Made by a program: the position numbers and the translations under genes. Shown here in pieces: positions 1 through 9,263 of a DNA stretch of 64,000 bases. The first letter of the stretch is position 1. The number at the start of each line of letters is the position of its first letter. This DNA comes from Bacteroidota bacterium (lineage in GTDB: Bacteria > Bacteroidota > Bacteroidia > Chitinophagales > JADIYW01): NCBI GenBank assembly GCA_963169645.1, contig CAUJCO010000012.1:215807-279806 (forward strand), in the 5' to 3' direction. The notes under the pieces were generated by a model, which did no database searches, was not told the DNA's origin, and saw nothing but the letters and a program-made list of their open reading frames with translations.

Positions 1-58
1 TCAATAATATCTTAAACTTTGAATGTATGAAGCCAATATTCCTTTGAGTTAGAATCCG

Positions 59-66
59 TATATTTG
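59..66 (+). promoter_or_regulatory. -7 promoter box upstream of gldC
   Basis: TATATTTG matches the Bacteroidota -7 consensus TAnnTTTG and lies 18 nt before the gldC ATG. No TTG is seen at the classical spacing of about 19 nt, but a TTTG ends 12 nt upstream (43-46). Confidence 0.5.
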
Positions 67-84
67 CGGTGAAATTTTTATAAT

Positions 85-426
85 ATGCGACAAACCGAAA
101 TTAAATTTAAAATCACTTTAGACGATCAAAACTTACCGGAACAAATAAAATGGTCAGCTACAGATGGACCTCAAGGTGATGGCGATGTGTGTAAAAGTAT
201 GATGGTAGCTATGTGGGACGGCAATGAAAAAAATACACTTCGATTCGATTTGTGGACAAAAGATATGCAAGTAGATGAAATGCATACTCATTTTTTTCAA
301 TTATTACTCAGCTTAGGCGATACCTATTTCAAAGCTACCGGAAATCCATATGTACAAGAAGATATCAAAAATTTCTGTATGGAACTCGGCGATAAAACTC
401 GTGCTTGGGAAGAAAGTAAACAATAA
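85..426 (+). CDS. gldC: Gliding motility protein GldC
   Basis: This 113-residue protein matches the GldC family, a small protein restricted to Bacteroidota. Visible family features are the N-terminal strand TEIKFKITLDDQNLPEQIKW, the central RFDLWTKDMQVDEMHTHFFQ block and the C-terminal FCMELGDK region. Length is normal for the family. GldC accessory function in gliding and type IX secretion is known only genetically in Flavobacterium; it has no signal peptide and should be cytoplasmic. The gene stands alone, with a TAnnTTTG box 18 nt upstream of the ATG and a hairpin-forming repeat region downstream. Its presence, with two T9SS-sorted esterases in the window, agrees with a T9SS-encoding host. 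Confidence 0.88.
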   Translation: MRQTEIKFKITLDDQNLPEQIKWSATDGPQGDGDVCKSMMVAMWDGNEKNTLRFDLWTKDMQVDEMHTHFFQLLLSLGDTYFKATGNPYVQEDIKNFCMELGDKTRAWEESKQ

Positions 427-451
427 ATAATTAAATAATTAAATAATTAAA

Positions 452-525
452 TAATGAAGTAATGAGATAATGAAAACAAATCATTCTTAAATCAATTATT
501 ACTACATTATTTCATTACTTCATTA
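452..525. repeat. Inverted repeat, 21-bp arms, between gldC and the ABC-F gene
   Basis: Positions 452-472 and 505-525 are reverse complements over 21 positions with one G.T wobble (466/511), leaving a 32-nt loop. It follows the gldC stop by 26 nt and runs directly into the CATTACTA tandem repeat, so it could end gldC transcription or structure the leader of the next gene. The arms are built from the same TAATGAAG/CATTACTT-like units as the tandem repeat. Confidence 0.7.
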
Positions 526-587
526 CTACATTACTACATTACTACATTACTACATTACTACATTACTACATTACTACATTACTACAT
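521..587. repeat. Tandem octamer repeat (CATTACTA)x8
   Basis: Eight perfect copies of CATTACTA plus three further bases run from 521 to 587, ending 7 nt before the ATG of the ABC-F gene. The first copy overlaps the right arm of the adjacent inverted repeat. The array occupies the place where promoter and 5' untranslated region of the ABC-F gene should be. Perfect short-period arrays of this kind are prone to slippage, so copy number may vary between strains. Confidence 0.9.
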
Positions 588-594
588 CAATAAT

Positions 595-2490
595 ATGTTA
601 CAAGCAACCAATCTATCCATCATATTTGGCAGTCGTATTTTATTCGACAAAGTTACTTTCACGATACAACCTCGAGATAGAATAGGTTTAGTAGGAAGAA
701 ATGGTGCCGGAAAATCTACTTTACTTAAAACTATTAATGGTGAAAATACACCACAAGAAGGAGCTATTACCAAACCAAATGGATACACAATTGGTTTTTT
801 AAAACAAGAAATTCGTGGACAAAATGAACCGACTGTTTGGTTGGAAGCGCAAACAGCATTTAAAGAAATAAATGTATTGCAAGAAAAGCTAGATGAAATT
901 CAACATCAATTAGAAACACGCACAGATTATGATACTGATGATTACATGAATTTATCGCAAGAATTTTGTGACCTCAATGATAGATTAGTGCATTTTGATA
1001 TTGACGATAAAGACAAAAAAACAGAATTGGTGTTGCTGGGTTTAGGTTATAAACGGGAAGATTTTGAAAAAGCTCCGGCAACATTTTCCGGCGGTTGGGC
1101 TATGCGATTAGAATTAGCAAAATTATTATTACAAAACCCGGATTTGTTGATGCTCGATGAGCCAACTAACCACTTAGATATTGAATCTATTATTTGGTTA
1201 GAAGAATTTTTTCAAAAATATGAAGGTGCAATTGTGTTGGTTTCGCACGATAAAACTTTCTTAGATAATGTGTGTAATAAAACAATAGAATTAGAATTAG
1301 GTAAAATGTACGAGTATAAAGCCAATTACTCAAAATACCTTATTCTAAAGGAAGAACGACGTGAAAAACAATTACAAACTTTCAAAAATCAACAAGATCA
1401 AATTAAACAAATAGAACGTAATATCGAACGTTTTAAAGCCAAAGCAAGTAAGGCAAGTATGGCTCAAAGTTTAGTGAAAAAGTTGGATAAAATGGAAGTG
1501 GTAGAAGTAGAACAAGATGATGTTCGTTCCATGCGTTTCACTTTTCCTATGGGACAACAAAGTGGTAAAGTGGTAGTAAAGGCTACTAATTTGGCAAAAA
1601 ACTATGGTGATAAGCATGTTTTTCACGATGTGAATTTAGAAATTGAACGCGGTGATAAAGTGGCATTTATCGGAAAAAATGGAATGGGTAAAACCACGAT
1701 GGCAAAAATTATTGCCAAAGAAATTGAAGCAAGTTCCGGCGAATACACACTCGGTCACAACGTAAATATCGCATTTTTTGCGCAGCACCATGCCGAACAA
1801 TTACCCAAAGAATTGACCATTTTACAATACATGGAAGATACAGCACCGAATGAAATTCGGGCACAAGTACGTAATATTTTAGGCGCATTTATGTTTAGTG
1901 GCGACGATGCGACCAAGAAGATTTCTGTGTTAAGTGGTGGTGAGCGCGCTCGCGTTTGTTTGGCTCATTTGTTATTGCATCCAAGTAATACTTTAATTCT
2001 GGATGAGCCAACCAATCACTTAGATATCCGTGCAAAAGAAGTATTGAAAGATGCCATTGCAAAGTATCCCGGAACGGTGATTGTCGTATCGCACGACCGC
2101 GATTTCTTAGCGGGCATGAGCAATAAAGTATTTGAATTCAACGATGGTGTGGTAAAAGAATTTGTAGGCGATGTAAATGCTTTCTTTGAAGAACGAAAAT
2201 TAAATGACTTTAGAGAAGTAGAATTAAATCCGACATCTACTACAGCAACTGCTTCTAAAAAAGAAGAAGCAAAACCTGCCAATTCGAATCAAGATAAACA
2301 GCTAAGAAATAAGATTTCAAAACTCGAAGAAGAGATTGCTATCAAAGAATTTGACATAAAAAAAATAGAAGAAAAGATTGAACAATTGTCTGAAAATGGT
2401 ACGTATGATGCAGCCATTGTAGAGCAATTAGGTAAGGAAAAATTAGCATTAGAAAAATTAATGCAAGATTGGGAAAGCTTACAATCGTAA
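595..2490 (+). CDS. ABC-F family ATP-binding protein (ribosome-associated type)
   Basis: This 631-residue protein has two ABC ATPase domains and no membrane segments. The first holds Walker A GRNGAGKST, signature FSGGWAMRLELA and Walker B LLMLDEPTNHLDI. An interdomain linker rich in Lys/Arg/Gln follows. The second domain holds GKNGMGKTT, LSGGERARVCLA and LILDEPTNHLDI. The C-terminus (about 540-631) is a charged coiled coil, as in Uup/YdiF-type ABC-F proteins. Family members act on ribosomes as translation factors or antibiotic-protection proteins; which applies here cannot be told from sequence. The ATG lies 7 nt after the CATTACTA array, so its leader is largely repeat. The next gene converges with a 16-nt gap. 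Confidence 0.9.
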   Translation: MLQATNLSIIFGSRILFDKVTFTIQPRDRIGLVGRNGAGKSTLLKTINGENTPQEGAITKPNGYTIGFLKQEIRGQNEPTVWLEAQTAFKEINVLQEKLDEIQHQLETRTDYDTDDYMNLSQEFCDLNDRLVHFDIDDKDKKTELVLLGLGYKREDFEKAPATFSGGWAMRLELAKLLLQNPDLLMLDEPTNHLDIESIIWLEEFFQKYEGAIVLVSHDKTFLDNVCNKTIELELGKMYEYKANYSKYLILKEERREKQLQTFKNQQDQIKQIERNIERFKAKASKASMAQSLVKKLDKMEVVEVEQDDVRSMRFTFPMGQQSGKVVVKATNLAKNYGDKHVFHDVNLEIERGDKVAFIGKNGMGKTTMAKIIAKEIEASSGEYTLGHNVNIAFFAQHHAEQLPKELTILQYMEDTAPNEIRAQVRNILGAFMFSGDDATKKISVLSGGERARVCLAHLLLHPSNTLILDEPTNHLDIRAKEVLKDAIAKYPGTVIVVSHDRDFLAGMSNKVFEFNDGVVKEFVGDVNAFFEERKLNDFREVELNPTSTTATASKKEEAKPANSNQDKQLRNKISKLEEEIAIKEFDIKKIEEKIEQLSENGTYDAAIVEQLGKEKLALEKLMQDWESLQS

Positions 2491-2506
2491 TATTTGTTGA
2501 TTCTAT

Positions 2507-3043
2507 TTAATGCGAAAATTGTGTGTAAAATTTCCCATTTGTAAGTTGAACGGTTGAGCTATCTGAACTATTGGTTGCTGTTCCGCTAAAAGTGCCTTCT
2601 ATTTCATTGTAGCTCACTTTTGTTATCTGCACATTGAAATCGCTGCCAATTCCGGCTTTCCAAATTTTATCATCGTAGATATAGATGTTCTTCTTTAAAT
2701 ATTGCATGGTAATATTGGGTGCGCCGGCTTCATCTAAATTATAATTTCCAGTTGTAATGGATAACGGAAATAAGAATGAAATATCTTGACGGATAGAAGT
2801 AGTATTATTAATGAGCACTGCTTCTAATGCCATGGCTGCTGCATTGTACGCACTAAAACTATAGTTATCATCCGAAGTGTAATTTCCAGAAACTGCACCA
2901 CTGATGTTGCAAGATATTCGACATCTTCCCGGTAACAAATTTTTCTTAGTGGATTCGTTTTTAGTGCATCGGTTTGAAGTCAGTAAGAACATCATTACAA
3001 GTAATGGAAATAGTTTTTGTATCATATACTTTCTATTATACAT
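2507..3043 (-). CDS. Hypothetical secreted protein
   Basis: I do not recognise this 178-residue protein. It begins with a basic stretch and a hydrophobic segment (about residues 9-22) ending in TSNRC, so it is exported. The cysteine could be lipidated, but Arg at -1 is not a good lipobox. An internal ATG at residue 7 gives a more usual signal peptide and may be the true start (3025). The C-terminal half has the pattern EGTFSGTA...VQLTNGKFY, reminiscent of the small beta-rich lipoproteins common in Bacteroidota. It is convergent with the ABC-F gene. Function unknown. Confidence 0.6.
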   Translation of the reverse strand: MYNRKYMIQKLFPLLVMMFLLTSNRCTKNESTKKNLLPGRCRISCNISGAVSGNYTSDDNYSFSAYNAAAMALEAVLINNTTSIRQDISFLFPLSITTGNYNLDEAGAPNITMQYLKKNIYIYDDKIWKAGIGSDFNVQITKVSYNEIEGTFSGTATNSSDSSTVQLTNGKFYTQFSH

Positions 3044-3098
3044 TAAAAATAATAAAAGTAAACAACTAAAAAGTCGGTGCTGACACGGATACGTGCGG

Positions 3099-3503
3099 TT
3101 ATATTCTATTTAAATAATGCAATGCGGAACGAAAAACAAAGCATAGAAAATTGAACATAAAATAAAAAATCAGAATGGTAGGTGCGATGATGTGTAGTTC
3201 TCGCACTTCTCCATACGAAAAGTTGGAAACTAAATTTCCTAAAAAATACACTGTTGCTGCTAAGCCGATAAATACAAGCGCTGAAATGCCCATATACGGC
3301 AATAATTTTTTCTGAAAAGCTCCAATAATCGGATTATACACAGTAAATAGAAAAAATGGAATTATTATAAAATTCCAATACATTACATCTCTTTTTTGAA
3401 TGGCAACACACACGATAGATATTAGCACAATAGCACATAACACGACCAATCCTTGTTGTATGGGTGTTGTATTTTTTAAATTAAATGAAATTTTCTTGTT
3501 CAT
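3099..3503 (-). CDS. Hypothetical small membrane protein
   Basis: This 134-residue protein has four predicted transmembrane helices (roughly residues 17-34, 42-60, 70-91 and 105-126) and a short basic C-terminus. I see no catalytic motif and do not recognise the family. It is transcribed away from mazG and is 55 nt from the next gene on the same strand, so co-transcription is possible but unsupported. Confidence 0.55.
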   Translation of the reverse strand: MNKKISFNLKNTTPIQQGLVVLCAIVLISIVCVAIQKRDVMYWNFIIIPFFLFTVYNPIIGAFQKKLLPYMGISALVFIGLAATVYFLGNLVSNFSYGEVRELHIIAPTILIFYFMFNFLCFVFRSALHYLNRI

Positions 3504-3560
3504 ATATCTTAATTAAACACAAATAAACTACTTCAAAATTAACTATTTGCCGCAAAGTAG

Positions 3561-3568
3561 TAGATTTG
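3561..3568 (+). promoter_or_regulatory. -7 promoter box upstream of mazG
   Basis: TAGATTTG fits TAnnTTTG and ends 16 nt before the mazG ATG. A TTTG (3546-3549) precedes it by 11 nt; no classical -33 element is evident. Confidence 0.45.
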
Positions 3569-3584
3569 TATAAAATAATTTTTT

Positions 3585-4364
3585 ATGGATGAACGATTAA
3601 AGGCGTTTGAACGCTTATTGAACGTAATGGATGATTTGAGAGAGAAATGCCCTTGGGACAAAAAGCAAACCAACGAAACGTTGCGTAAATTGACAATAGA
3701 AGAAACGTATGAACTATCTGATGCTATTATAAAAAAGGATGCTAAAGCCATAAAAGAAGAATTAGGTGATTTATTTCTGCACTTGGTTTTTTATTCTAAA
3801 ATTGGAACAGAACAACAACAGTTTACTGTGGCAGATGTGCTGAACAGTGTATGCGAGAAATTAATTTACAGACATCCACATATTTATGGTGATGTGCAAG
3901 TGAAAGATGAAGAAGAAGTAAAACGAAATTGGGAACAATTAAAATTAAAAGAAGGCAAAAAATCGGTGTTGGAAGGTGTGCCAAACAGTTTGCCGGCACT
4001 CAATAAAGCACAACGCATTCAAGATAAAGTTAAAGCTGTTGGTTTTGATTGGGATGATAAATCGCAAGTGATGCAAAAAGTAATGGAAGAATTGCAGGAA
4101 TTACAAGAAGCGGTTGCATCCGACAAGCAACAAGATATAGAACTTGAATTTGGTGATGTATTGTTTGCGTTGATAAATTATTCTAGATTTATAGGAGTAG
4201 ATACGGAAAGTGCATTGGAAAAAACCAATCAGAAATTCATCCGTCGTTTTCAATGGATGGAACAACATGTAACAGAAAATAAGTTAGATATGCATCAAAT
4301 GAATTTGGAGCAATTAGACGAAATTTGGAATAAAGCTAAAATGGAATTAAATAAATCCAATTGA
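3585..4364 (+). CDS. mazG: Nucleoside triphosphate pyrophosphohydrolase MazG
   Basis: This 259-residue protein is a full-length tandem-domain MazG, a house-cleaning enzyme hydrolysing NTPs to NMP and pyrophosphate. The N-terminal domain shows the typical CPWDKKQTNETLRKLTIEETYEL segment (longer than quoted parts are at residues about 22-45) and the metal-binding pair EELGDLFLHLVF. The second domain repeats the pattern with EELQELQEA and ELEFGDVLFALINYSRF. Length matches E. coli-type MazG. Its TGA overlaps the start codon of the following histidine kinase gene in TTGA, so the two are translationally coupled. Confidence 0.93.
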   Translation: MDERLKAFERLLNVMDDLREKCPWDKKQTNETLRKLTIEETYELSDAIIKKDAKAIKEELGDLFLHLVFYSKIGTEQQQFTVADVLNSVCEKLIYRHPHIYGDVQVKDEEEVKRNWEQLKLKEGKKSVLEGVPNSLPALNKAQRIQDKVKAVGFDWDDKSQVMQKVMEELQELQEAVASDKQQDIELEFGDVLFALINYSRFIGVDTESALEKTNQKFIRRFQWMEQHVTENKLDMHQMNLEQLDEIWNKAKMELNKSN

Positions 4365-7300
4365 AATTTTTTCGGCAACATATCGTTCGTATTGTAGCAG
4401 CAATCGGCTTGCTGTTGCTTTCTATTTGTTTATTGGTAGATACCAAACAAATGCTATCACCAAATATTCAAAAAGCAAAGCAACTGATAGAAAATCATCT
4501 TCACCAAAAAGAAAAAAATGCAGCAGAAATTATTGCTTCGAAGGATTTAGTGAATGCTGCAAATGATTATACGCAAACCAAAATTGTATTTGATAAATTA
4601 TATCCGAAACAGGATATTTTGTTTTATGTATATAAAGATGATATACTGCAATATTGGTCTTCAAATGCCTTTATTCCGGAAAATATTTCGAAGCTTTCCA
4701 CCCAAGAAATCCCATTTTTAAAAGAAGGTAACGGATTTTATGAAGTATTAAAGCATACGTCTATAGATGGAAAAATTGCAATCTATGCACTCATTCCAAT
4801 TTATTATCAATATGAAACCGATAATAAATTTTTGGTTAATGGTTTTGTGTGGAATAACACATTTTTAAAACGTTTTGTTATTTCGAATAAATCAGCAGAA
4901 ACATCCATATTTATTACAAGTTCTGTCGGAAAAAATCTTTTTTCTATACGTGTTGCCGATGATGCCAATGCTGTTTCCAATCCATATACATTGGTGTTGG
5001 AAATCCTTGGTTTATTGCTTTTGTTTTGGGCTATGTACCAAGTGATAAAATCCAAACTCATACAAAATAAATATGCACAAGCGGTTGCATTGTTATTGTT
5101 GGTTGTTATTGCTACCGATTTGTTATTCAACCAATTTAGCTTGTTTACACTCACTAAAAATTCGTTATTATTTTCATCTAATTTATATGCTTCATCCGGT
5201 TTCAGCGATACGTTAGGTACGTTGTTAGTGCGCGTATTTATGGTAGCTTGGGCATTTTCATTATTGCATTATGTGCCAATTCAAAAAGTAAAAGTGCAAA
5301 ACAGAAAATGGTTGGTATTATTGCCGGTTGCCATTTATTTTCTAATTGTCATCGTTATACAAAGCGTCATTCAAAATTCAGTGATTAGTTTTAATTTTTA
5401 TTTGCTGAATTCATTAAGTCGTTACACATTAGTCAGCTTATTTATTTTTGGCTTGGCATTTTCTTGTTTATTATTTGTAATGAAGTGGATTTTTGAACAA
5501 GAAATCAATCGGATATTTTTTATTTATACACTTTTATTTAGCCTTATTTTATTGGCTGTTTCAGTGTATTTTAATATACTCTCCGATATTTTGTACGGTG
5601 CATTTCTGTTGTTGTGGTTGCTTACGTTGATGTTGTTTTTTTATTACGAAAAAGCCATGTTTCCCGGTGATAAGAAATATAAATTTCTATCCAATCTTAT
5701 TTTATTATCGTTGATTTCTTTTCTTACTTCTGTAATCATCATATACAATACCACACAAAAAGATGTTGAAAAAAGAAAGTATCGTATTAAAGAATTAGTT
5801 TCAGAGCAAGATATAGGCGAAGAATTCACCTTGTTAGAAACGGAAAGTAATATTATAAATGATTACTTTATTAAATCGTATTTTAAAAATCCGTACATCT
5901 CAACAGTTGATATTGAAAAACGAATTTCTACCAAATATTACAAAACTTTATTGCGTCGATATTCCTTAAATATCTATAGTTTTGATAAAGATGGCCAACC
6001 ATTGATTGGTACCACACAAAAATCTTTTTATAAATTATCAGCCACAAAAAATTCAAGAAAGGCAAAGTCCATTTCAGCTCATTTTTATTACTTGCCTTTT
6101 AAAGAAAATGGAGAAAAATATTTAGGTTATTTTCCAATTCAGGAAGATTCTATCGCTTTAGGATATTTGTTTGTTGAGTTTGTTCCTAAAATATTTAGCT
6201 CATATAGTGCCTATCCCGAATTATTACAAAAACAGAAAAATTATTACGATGAAGAGTTTGACAATTTCTCGTATGCTATTTACGATACACGCTATTTAAT
6301 TAAACAAAAAGGCGATTACGAGTATCAAGTCAACTTTAATTTTCCTATTGATACTACGAAAGAATTTTCTATTTATAAAACAACAAATTACACACATACC
6401 ATCTATTTTAGTGCAGACAAACAAGTGGTGATGTCCGAGAAAAACAGACCGGCATTAAGTACGCTTTCTGTGTTTTCTTACTTACTTATTTTCTTTATTT
6501 TGTTTTTTATCTTGTTAGATATTATTGGATTTTCGTATCGTTTTTGGGGCAACGATACACTGATGAATTTCATGAAAGGAAACACGTTACAAAAACAAAT
6601 CCAAAATTCCATGATGGCATTAGTTTTATTTTCATTAGCCATCATTGCATTAGTTACGATGGTGTATTTTCAATATCAATACAACATTTATCAAAACAGT
6701 AAATTATTAAAAAAAGTAAATGCTGTAATGAAAAATGTGGCATTGTATTATGTCGATGATTTTCCGATTTATGGCAATGCTACTTTTGATCAAGTTATAC
6801 ATCAAAAAATAAATGCATTGTCAACGATACATGCCTTAGATATCAATGTTTATAGTACAAAAGGTGATTTGTTACAATCCTCTCAACCAGAAATTTTCAA
6901 ACGAGCGTTGGTTTCTGATAAGATGGATGCTGCTGCATATTACAATCTTGTAATAAAAGGAAAATCAAAATATGTACACGACGAAAAAATAGGAAATCTC
7001 GAATTTTTAAGTGCATATCAACCATTGCGTAGCAATGGAAAAGTGTTAGGTTATTTTAATTTCCCATACTATGGTAAGCAAAAATCTTTTCAAGAAGATA
7101 TTTCGTATTTCTTGGTTGCGTTAGCAAATGTGTATGTTGTTTTCTTAATAGCAGCAGCCTTATTGGCCGTTTTCCTATCGCGTTCCATCACCAATTCGTT
7201 GACCCTCATTTCGGAAAATATCAAAGATGTTCAGTTTGGTAAACAGAATAAAAAAATACAATGGAAAAACAACGATGAAATTGGCTTATTGGTTACTCAG

Positions 7301-8035
7301 TATAATTTGATGTTGACAGCGTTAGAGAAAAGTGCCAATCTTTTAGCGAAATCAGAACGGGAAGGTGCTTGGCGTGAAATGGCAAAACAAGTTGCTCATG
7401 AAATTAAAAATCCGTTGACGCCAATGAAATTGAGCATCCAGCATTTGCAACGTGCGTTGAAAGATAATTCACCGGATATAAACGAATTGACTGCAAAAAT
7501 TTCGGAACGATTAATTGAGCAAATTGATAATCTTTCCGGCATTGCTACTGCATTTTCAGATTTTGCAAAAATGCCACAAGGTGAATTTAAATCCATTGAT
7601 TTGGTACCAATTTTATTATCTACTGTTGAATTATTCAGAGAGCTCGATAATATCCAAATCAATCTTCAGCATCCCGATCATGCTTGCATAGTTTATGGCG
7701 ATAAAGATCAACTGATGCGCGTGTTCACTAATATTTTAAAAAATGCTACGCAAGCGATTCCGGAACAAAGAGACGGGAAAATCGACATACAAGTTGTAGA
7801 AGACGAATTGAATTACACCATTGTGATAAAAGATAATGGCATTGGTATTGCGGAAGAAAAACGATTGCATATTTTTGAACCGAATTTCACCACTAAATCA
7901 AGCGGAACAGGCTTAGGATTGGCCATCAGCAAAAATATAGTTGAACGAATGAATGGTAAAATTACATTCCATTCTGTTGTTGATGAATATTCTATTTTCT
8001 ATATAGAACTTCCTAAATATTCAGCCGATATATAA
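4361..8035 (+). CDS. Large multi-span sensor histidine kinase (NtrY-like)
   Basis: This 1224-residue kinase starts with TTG, overlapping the mazG stop. Residues about 8-25 form a membrane anchor followed by an extracytoplasmic domain to about 200. Seven or eight hydrophobic helices lie between about 205 and 460, then a second extracytoplasmic region, paired helices near 700-770, a third sensor region, and a last helix near 905-930 leading into a HAMP domain. The kinase core has the H-box VAHEIKNPLTPMKL (His at about residue 1013), N-box FTNILKNATQAI, DNGIGI and GTGLGLAI. The H-box and HAMP resemble NtrY-type kinases, but the membrane architecture is much larger. No response regulator gene is adjacent. 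Confidence 0.88.
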   Translation: MKFFRQHIVRIVAAIGLLLLSICLLVDTKQMLSPNIQKAKQLIENHLHQKEKNAAEIIASKDLVNAANDYTQTKIVFDKLYPKQDILFYVYKDDILQYWSSNAFIPENISKLSTQEIPFLKEGNGFYEVLKHTSIDGKIAIYALIPIYYQYETDNKFLVNGFVWNNTFLKRFVISNKSAETSIFITSSVGKNLFSIRVADDANAVSNPYTLVLEILGLLLLFWAMYQVIKSKLIQNKYAQAVALLLLVVIATDLLFNQFSLFTLTKNSLLFSSNLYASSGFSDTLGTLLVRVFMVAWAFSLLHYVPIQKVKVQNRKWLVLLPVAIYFLIVIVIQSVIQNSVISFNFYLLNSLSRYTLVSLFIFGLAFSCLLFVMKWIFEQEINRIFFIYTLLFSLILLAVSVYFNILSDILYGAFLLLWLLTLMLFFYYEKAMFPGDKKYKFLSNLILLSLISFLTSVIIIYNTTQKDVEKRKYRIKELVSEQDIGEEFTLLETESNIINDYFIKSYFKNPYISTVDIEKRISTKYYKTLLRRYSLNIYSFDKDGQPLIGTTQKSFYKLSATKNSRKAKSISAHFYYLPFKENGEKYLGYFPIQEDSIALGYLFVEFVPKIFSSYSAYPELLQKQKNYYDEEFDNFSYAIYDTRYLIKQKGDYEYQVNFNFPIDTTKEFSIYKTTNYTHTIYFSADKQVVMSEKNRPALSTLSVFSYLLIFFILFFILLDIIGFSYRFWGNDTLMNFMKGNTLQKQIQNSMMALVLFSLAIIALVTMVYFQYQYNIYQNSKLLKKVNAVMKNVALYYVDDFPIYGNATFDQVIHQKINALSTIHALDINVYSTKGDLLQSSQPEIFKRALVSDKMDAAAYYNLVIKGKSKYVHDEKIGNLEFLSAYQPLRSNGKVLGYFNFPYYGKQKSFQEDISYFLVALANVYVVFLIAAALLAVFLSRSITNSLTLISENIKDVQFGKQNKKIQWKNNDEIGLLVTQYNLMLTALEKSANLLAKSEREGAWREMAKQVAHEIKNPLTPMKLSIQHLQRALKDNSPDINELTAKISERLIEQIDNLSGIATAFSDFAKMPQGEFKSIDLVPILLSTVELFRELDNIQINLQHPDHACIVYGDKDQLMRVFTNILKNATQAIPEQRDGKIDIQVVEDELNYTIVIKDNGIGIAEEKRLHIFEPNFTTKSSGTGLGLAISKNIVERMNGKITFHSVVDEYSIFYIELPKYSADI

Positions 8036-8078
8036 ATTTAATTCTCGCCCTCGACAGGTTCCTCACCCTCAACGTGTC

Positions 8079-8148
8079 TTGTGACCCGTTCGACTACCAT
8101 GATATTCTTTCATTTTGTAAAATGCACTTATTATTGGATAAAATTTGC
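8079..8148. repeat. Left copy of a diverged direct repeat flanking the DUF2804 gene
   Basis: The first 21 nt (8079-8099) match 9264-9284 with a single mismatch (shared core CCCGTTCGACTACCA). The next roughly 50 nt align at about 70% with one gap, including shared TTGTAAAA and AAAATTT blocks. The preceding stretch (8046-8078) is GC-richer than the neighbourhood. Confidence 0.75.
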
Positions 8149-8179
8149 CACGCTGCACTCACAATGAAGGGAAATTATA

Positions 8180-9199
8180 TTACCACCTATTAAACACATC
8201 TTCTGCAAAGCCTAAGAATCTGTTTAGTTTTATAGGAGTACCATCATCCAGAATCACCGTCCCTGTAAAATAGCCGAACACCTGATGTTGTTTGGATTGT
8301 AGCAGTATTAGATTTGTATTGGAATAACGGTCAATAGCGGGTTCAAAGTCGAGTTCGAAACGTCCGTCGTTGCTCGTAAACTTCCACAGCTGCATATAAT
8401 CACTAGTATTGATGATGAATTTTATTTCGTCCAGTTTGTGTGCCACGCCCTTATAAAACAGCATATTTTCTGTTGCAACAGAAGTATCACCAAAACCATA
8501 TCCTATATTAAACCCAAAGGGTTTACCATCTACATAACCGGAAGCGGACCCCCAGTACCAGCGGTTCTGATAGGTCCACACGCCGCGTCCCCAGTCCAGC
8601 ACACCTAATGCCTGATGGGGCTCAAAAGTGTATTTCCTTTTGTCATAGATAAATTCACCACTTGCAGCTAGGCAATTTATTTTCTGGTTGTAGTAAAACG
8701 CTAATTTGTCTTCTTTCCACGGTGTGGCTATCACCATGGAATCTTTGTTCAGTGCTTCCAGTTCAATGTAACCTATAATGCCTTTTCCCTTATTAAAACC
8801 CGGAAAATTAAAATCCAGTACCCGTTTGCCGTTCACATGCCTGAACTGCATCTGCACTTTCTTATGCTGAACAATCGTATCGCCTACAGCAGAATGCTCT
8901 GGAAGGCGTAGCTTACCCATGGTGAAAGGCACTATCACCATATCGGTGATATTCTTGTTCTGTTTGAAATCAAACACATTGATAGCATACAAGGCCATAT
9001 AGGAATTATCCGCCACTGTTAGTGCAATACCGTAGTCTTTCTGAAGGATGCAATAATAATCCCATTCCTTGATTCTGAGTGGTGACGCCTTTATGTCGCT
9101 GCGTTTATAGGTTAGCATTAAACTTCTTGACCATCCTTTCTGTGCAAGATTGCCATCAGCATTCAATAATGGACCTGCCTTAGTAATTTCATGTTGCAT
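8180..9199 (-). CDS. DUF2804 family protein
   Basis: This 339-residue protein matches the DUF2804 family from its first residues (MQHEITKAGPLL) through the conserved core LDWGRGVWTYQNRWYWGSAS, FGFNIGYGFGD and ATENMLFY. It has no signal peptide or membrane helix. The biochemical function is unknown to me; a beta-sandwich related to hydroxyneurosporene-synthase-like folds has been suggested for similar domains. Its G+C content is visibly above that of neighbouring genes, and its codon choice differs. It sits opposite in strand to both neighbours and between two diverged direct repeats. Together these suggest acquisition by transfer or as a mobile cassette, though no recombinase is present. Confidence 0.85.
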   Translation of the reverse strand: MQHEITKAGPLLNADGNLAQKGWSRSLMLTYKRSDIKASPLRIKEWDYYCILQKDYGIALTVADNSYMALYAINVFDFKQNKNITDMVIVPFTMGKLRLPEHSAVGDTIVQHKKVQMQFRHVNGKRVLDFNFPGFNKGKGIIGYIELEALNKDSMVIATPWKEDKLAFYYNQKINCLAASGEFIYDKRKYTFEPHQALGVLDWGRGVWTYQNRWYWGSASGYVDGKPFGFNIGYGFGDTSVATENMLFYKGVAHKLDEIKFIINTSDYMQLWKFTSNDGRFELDFEPAIDRYSNTNLILLQSKQHQVFGYFTGTVILDDGTPIKLNRFLGFAEDVFNRW

Positions 9200-9263
9200 A
9201 TGTGAAAATAAAAAAAATATTCATAGGTAAATTGATTATGCTGATGTATACTTTTACTTTCAT

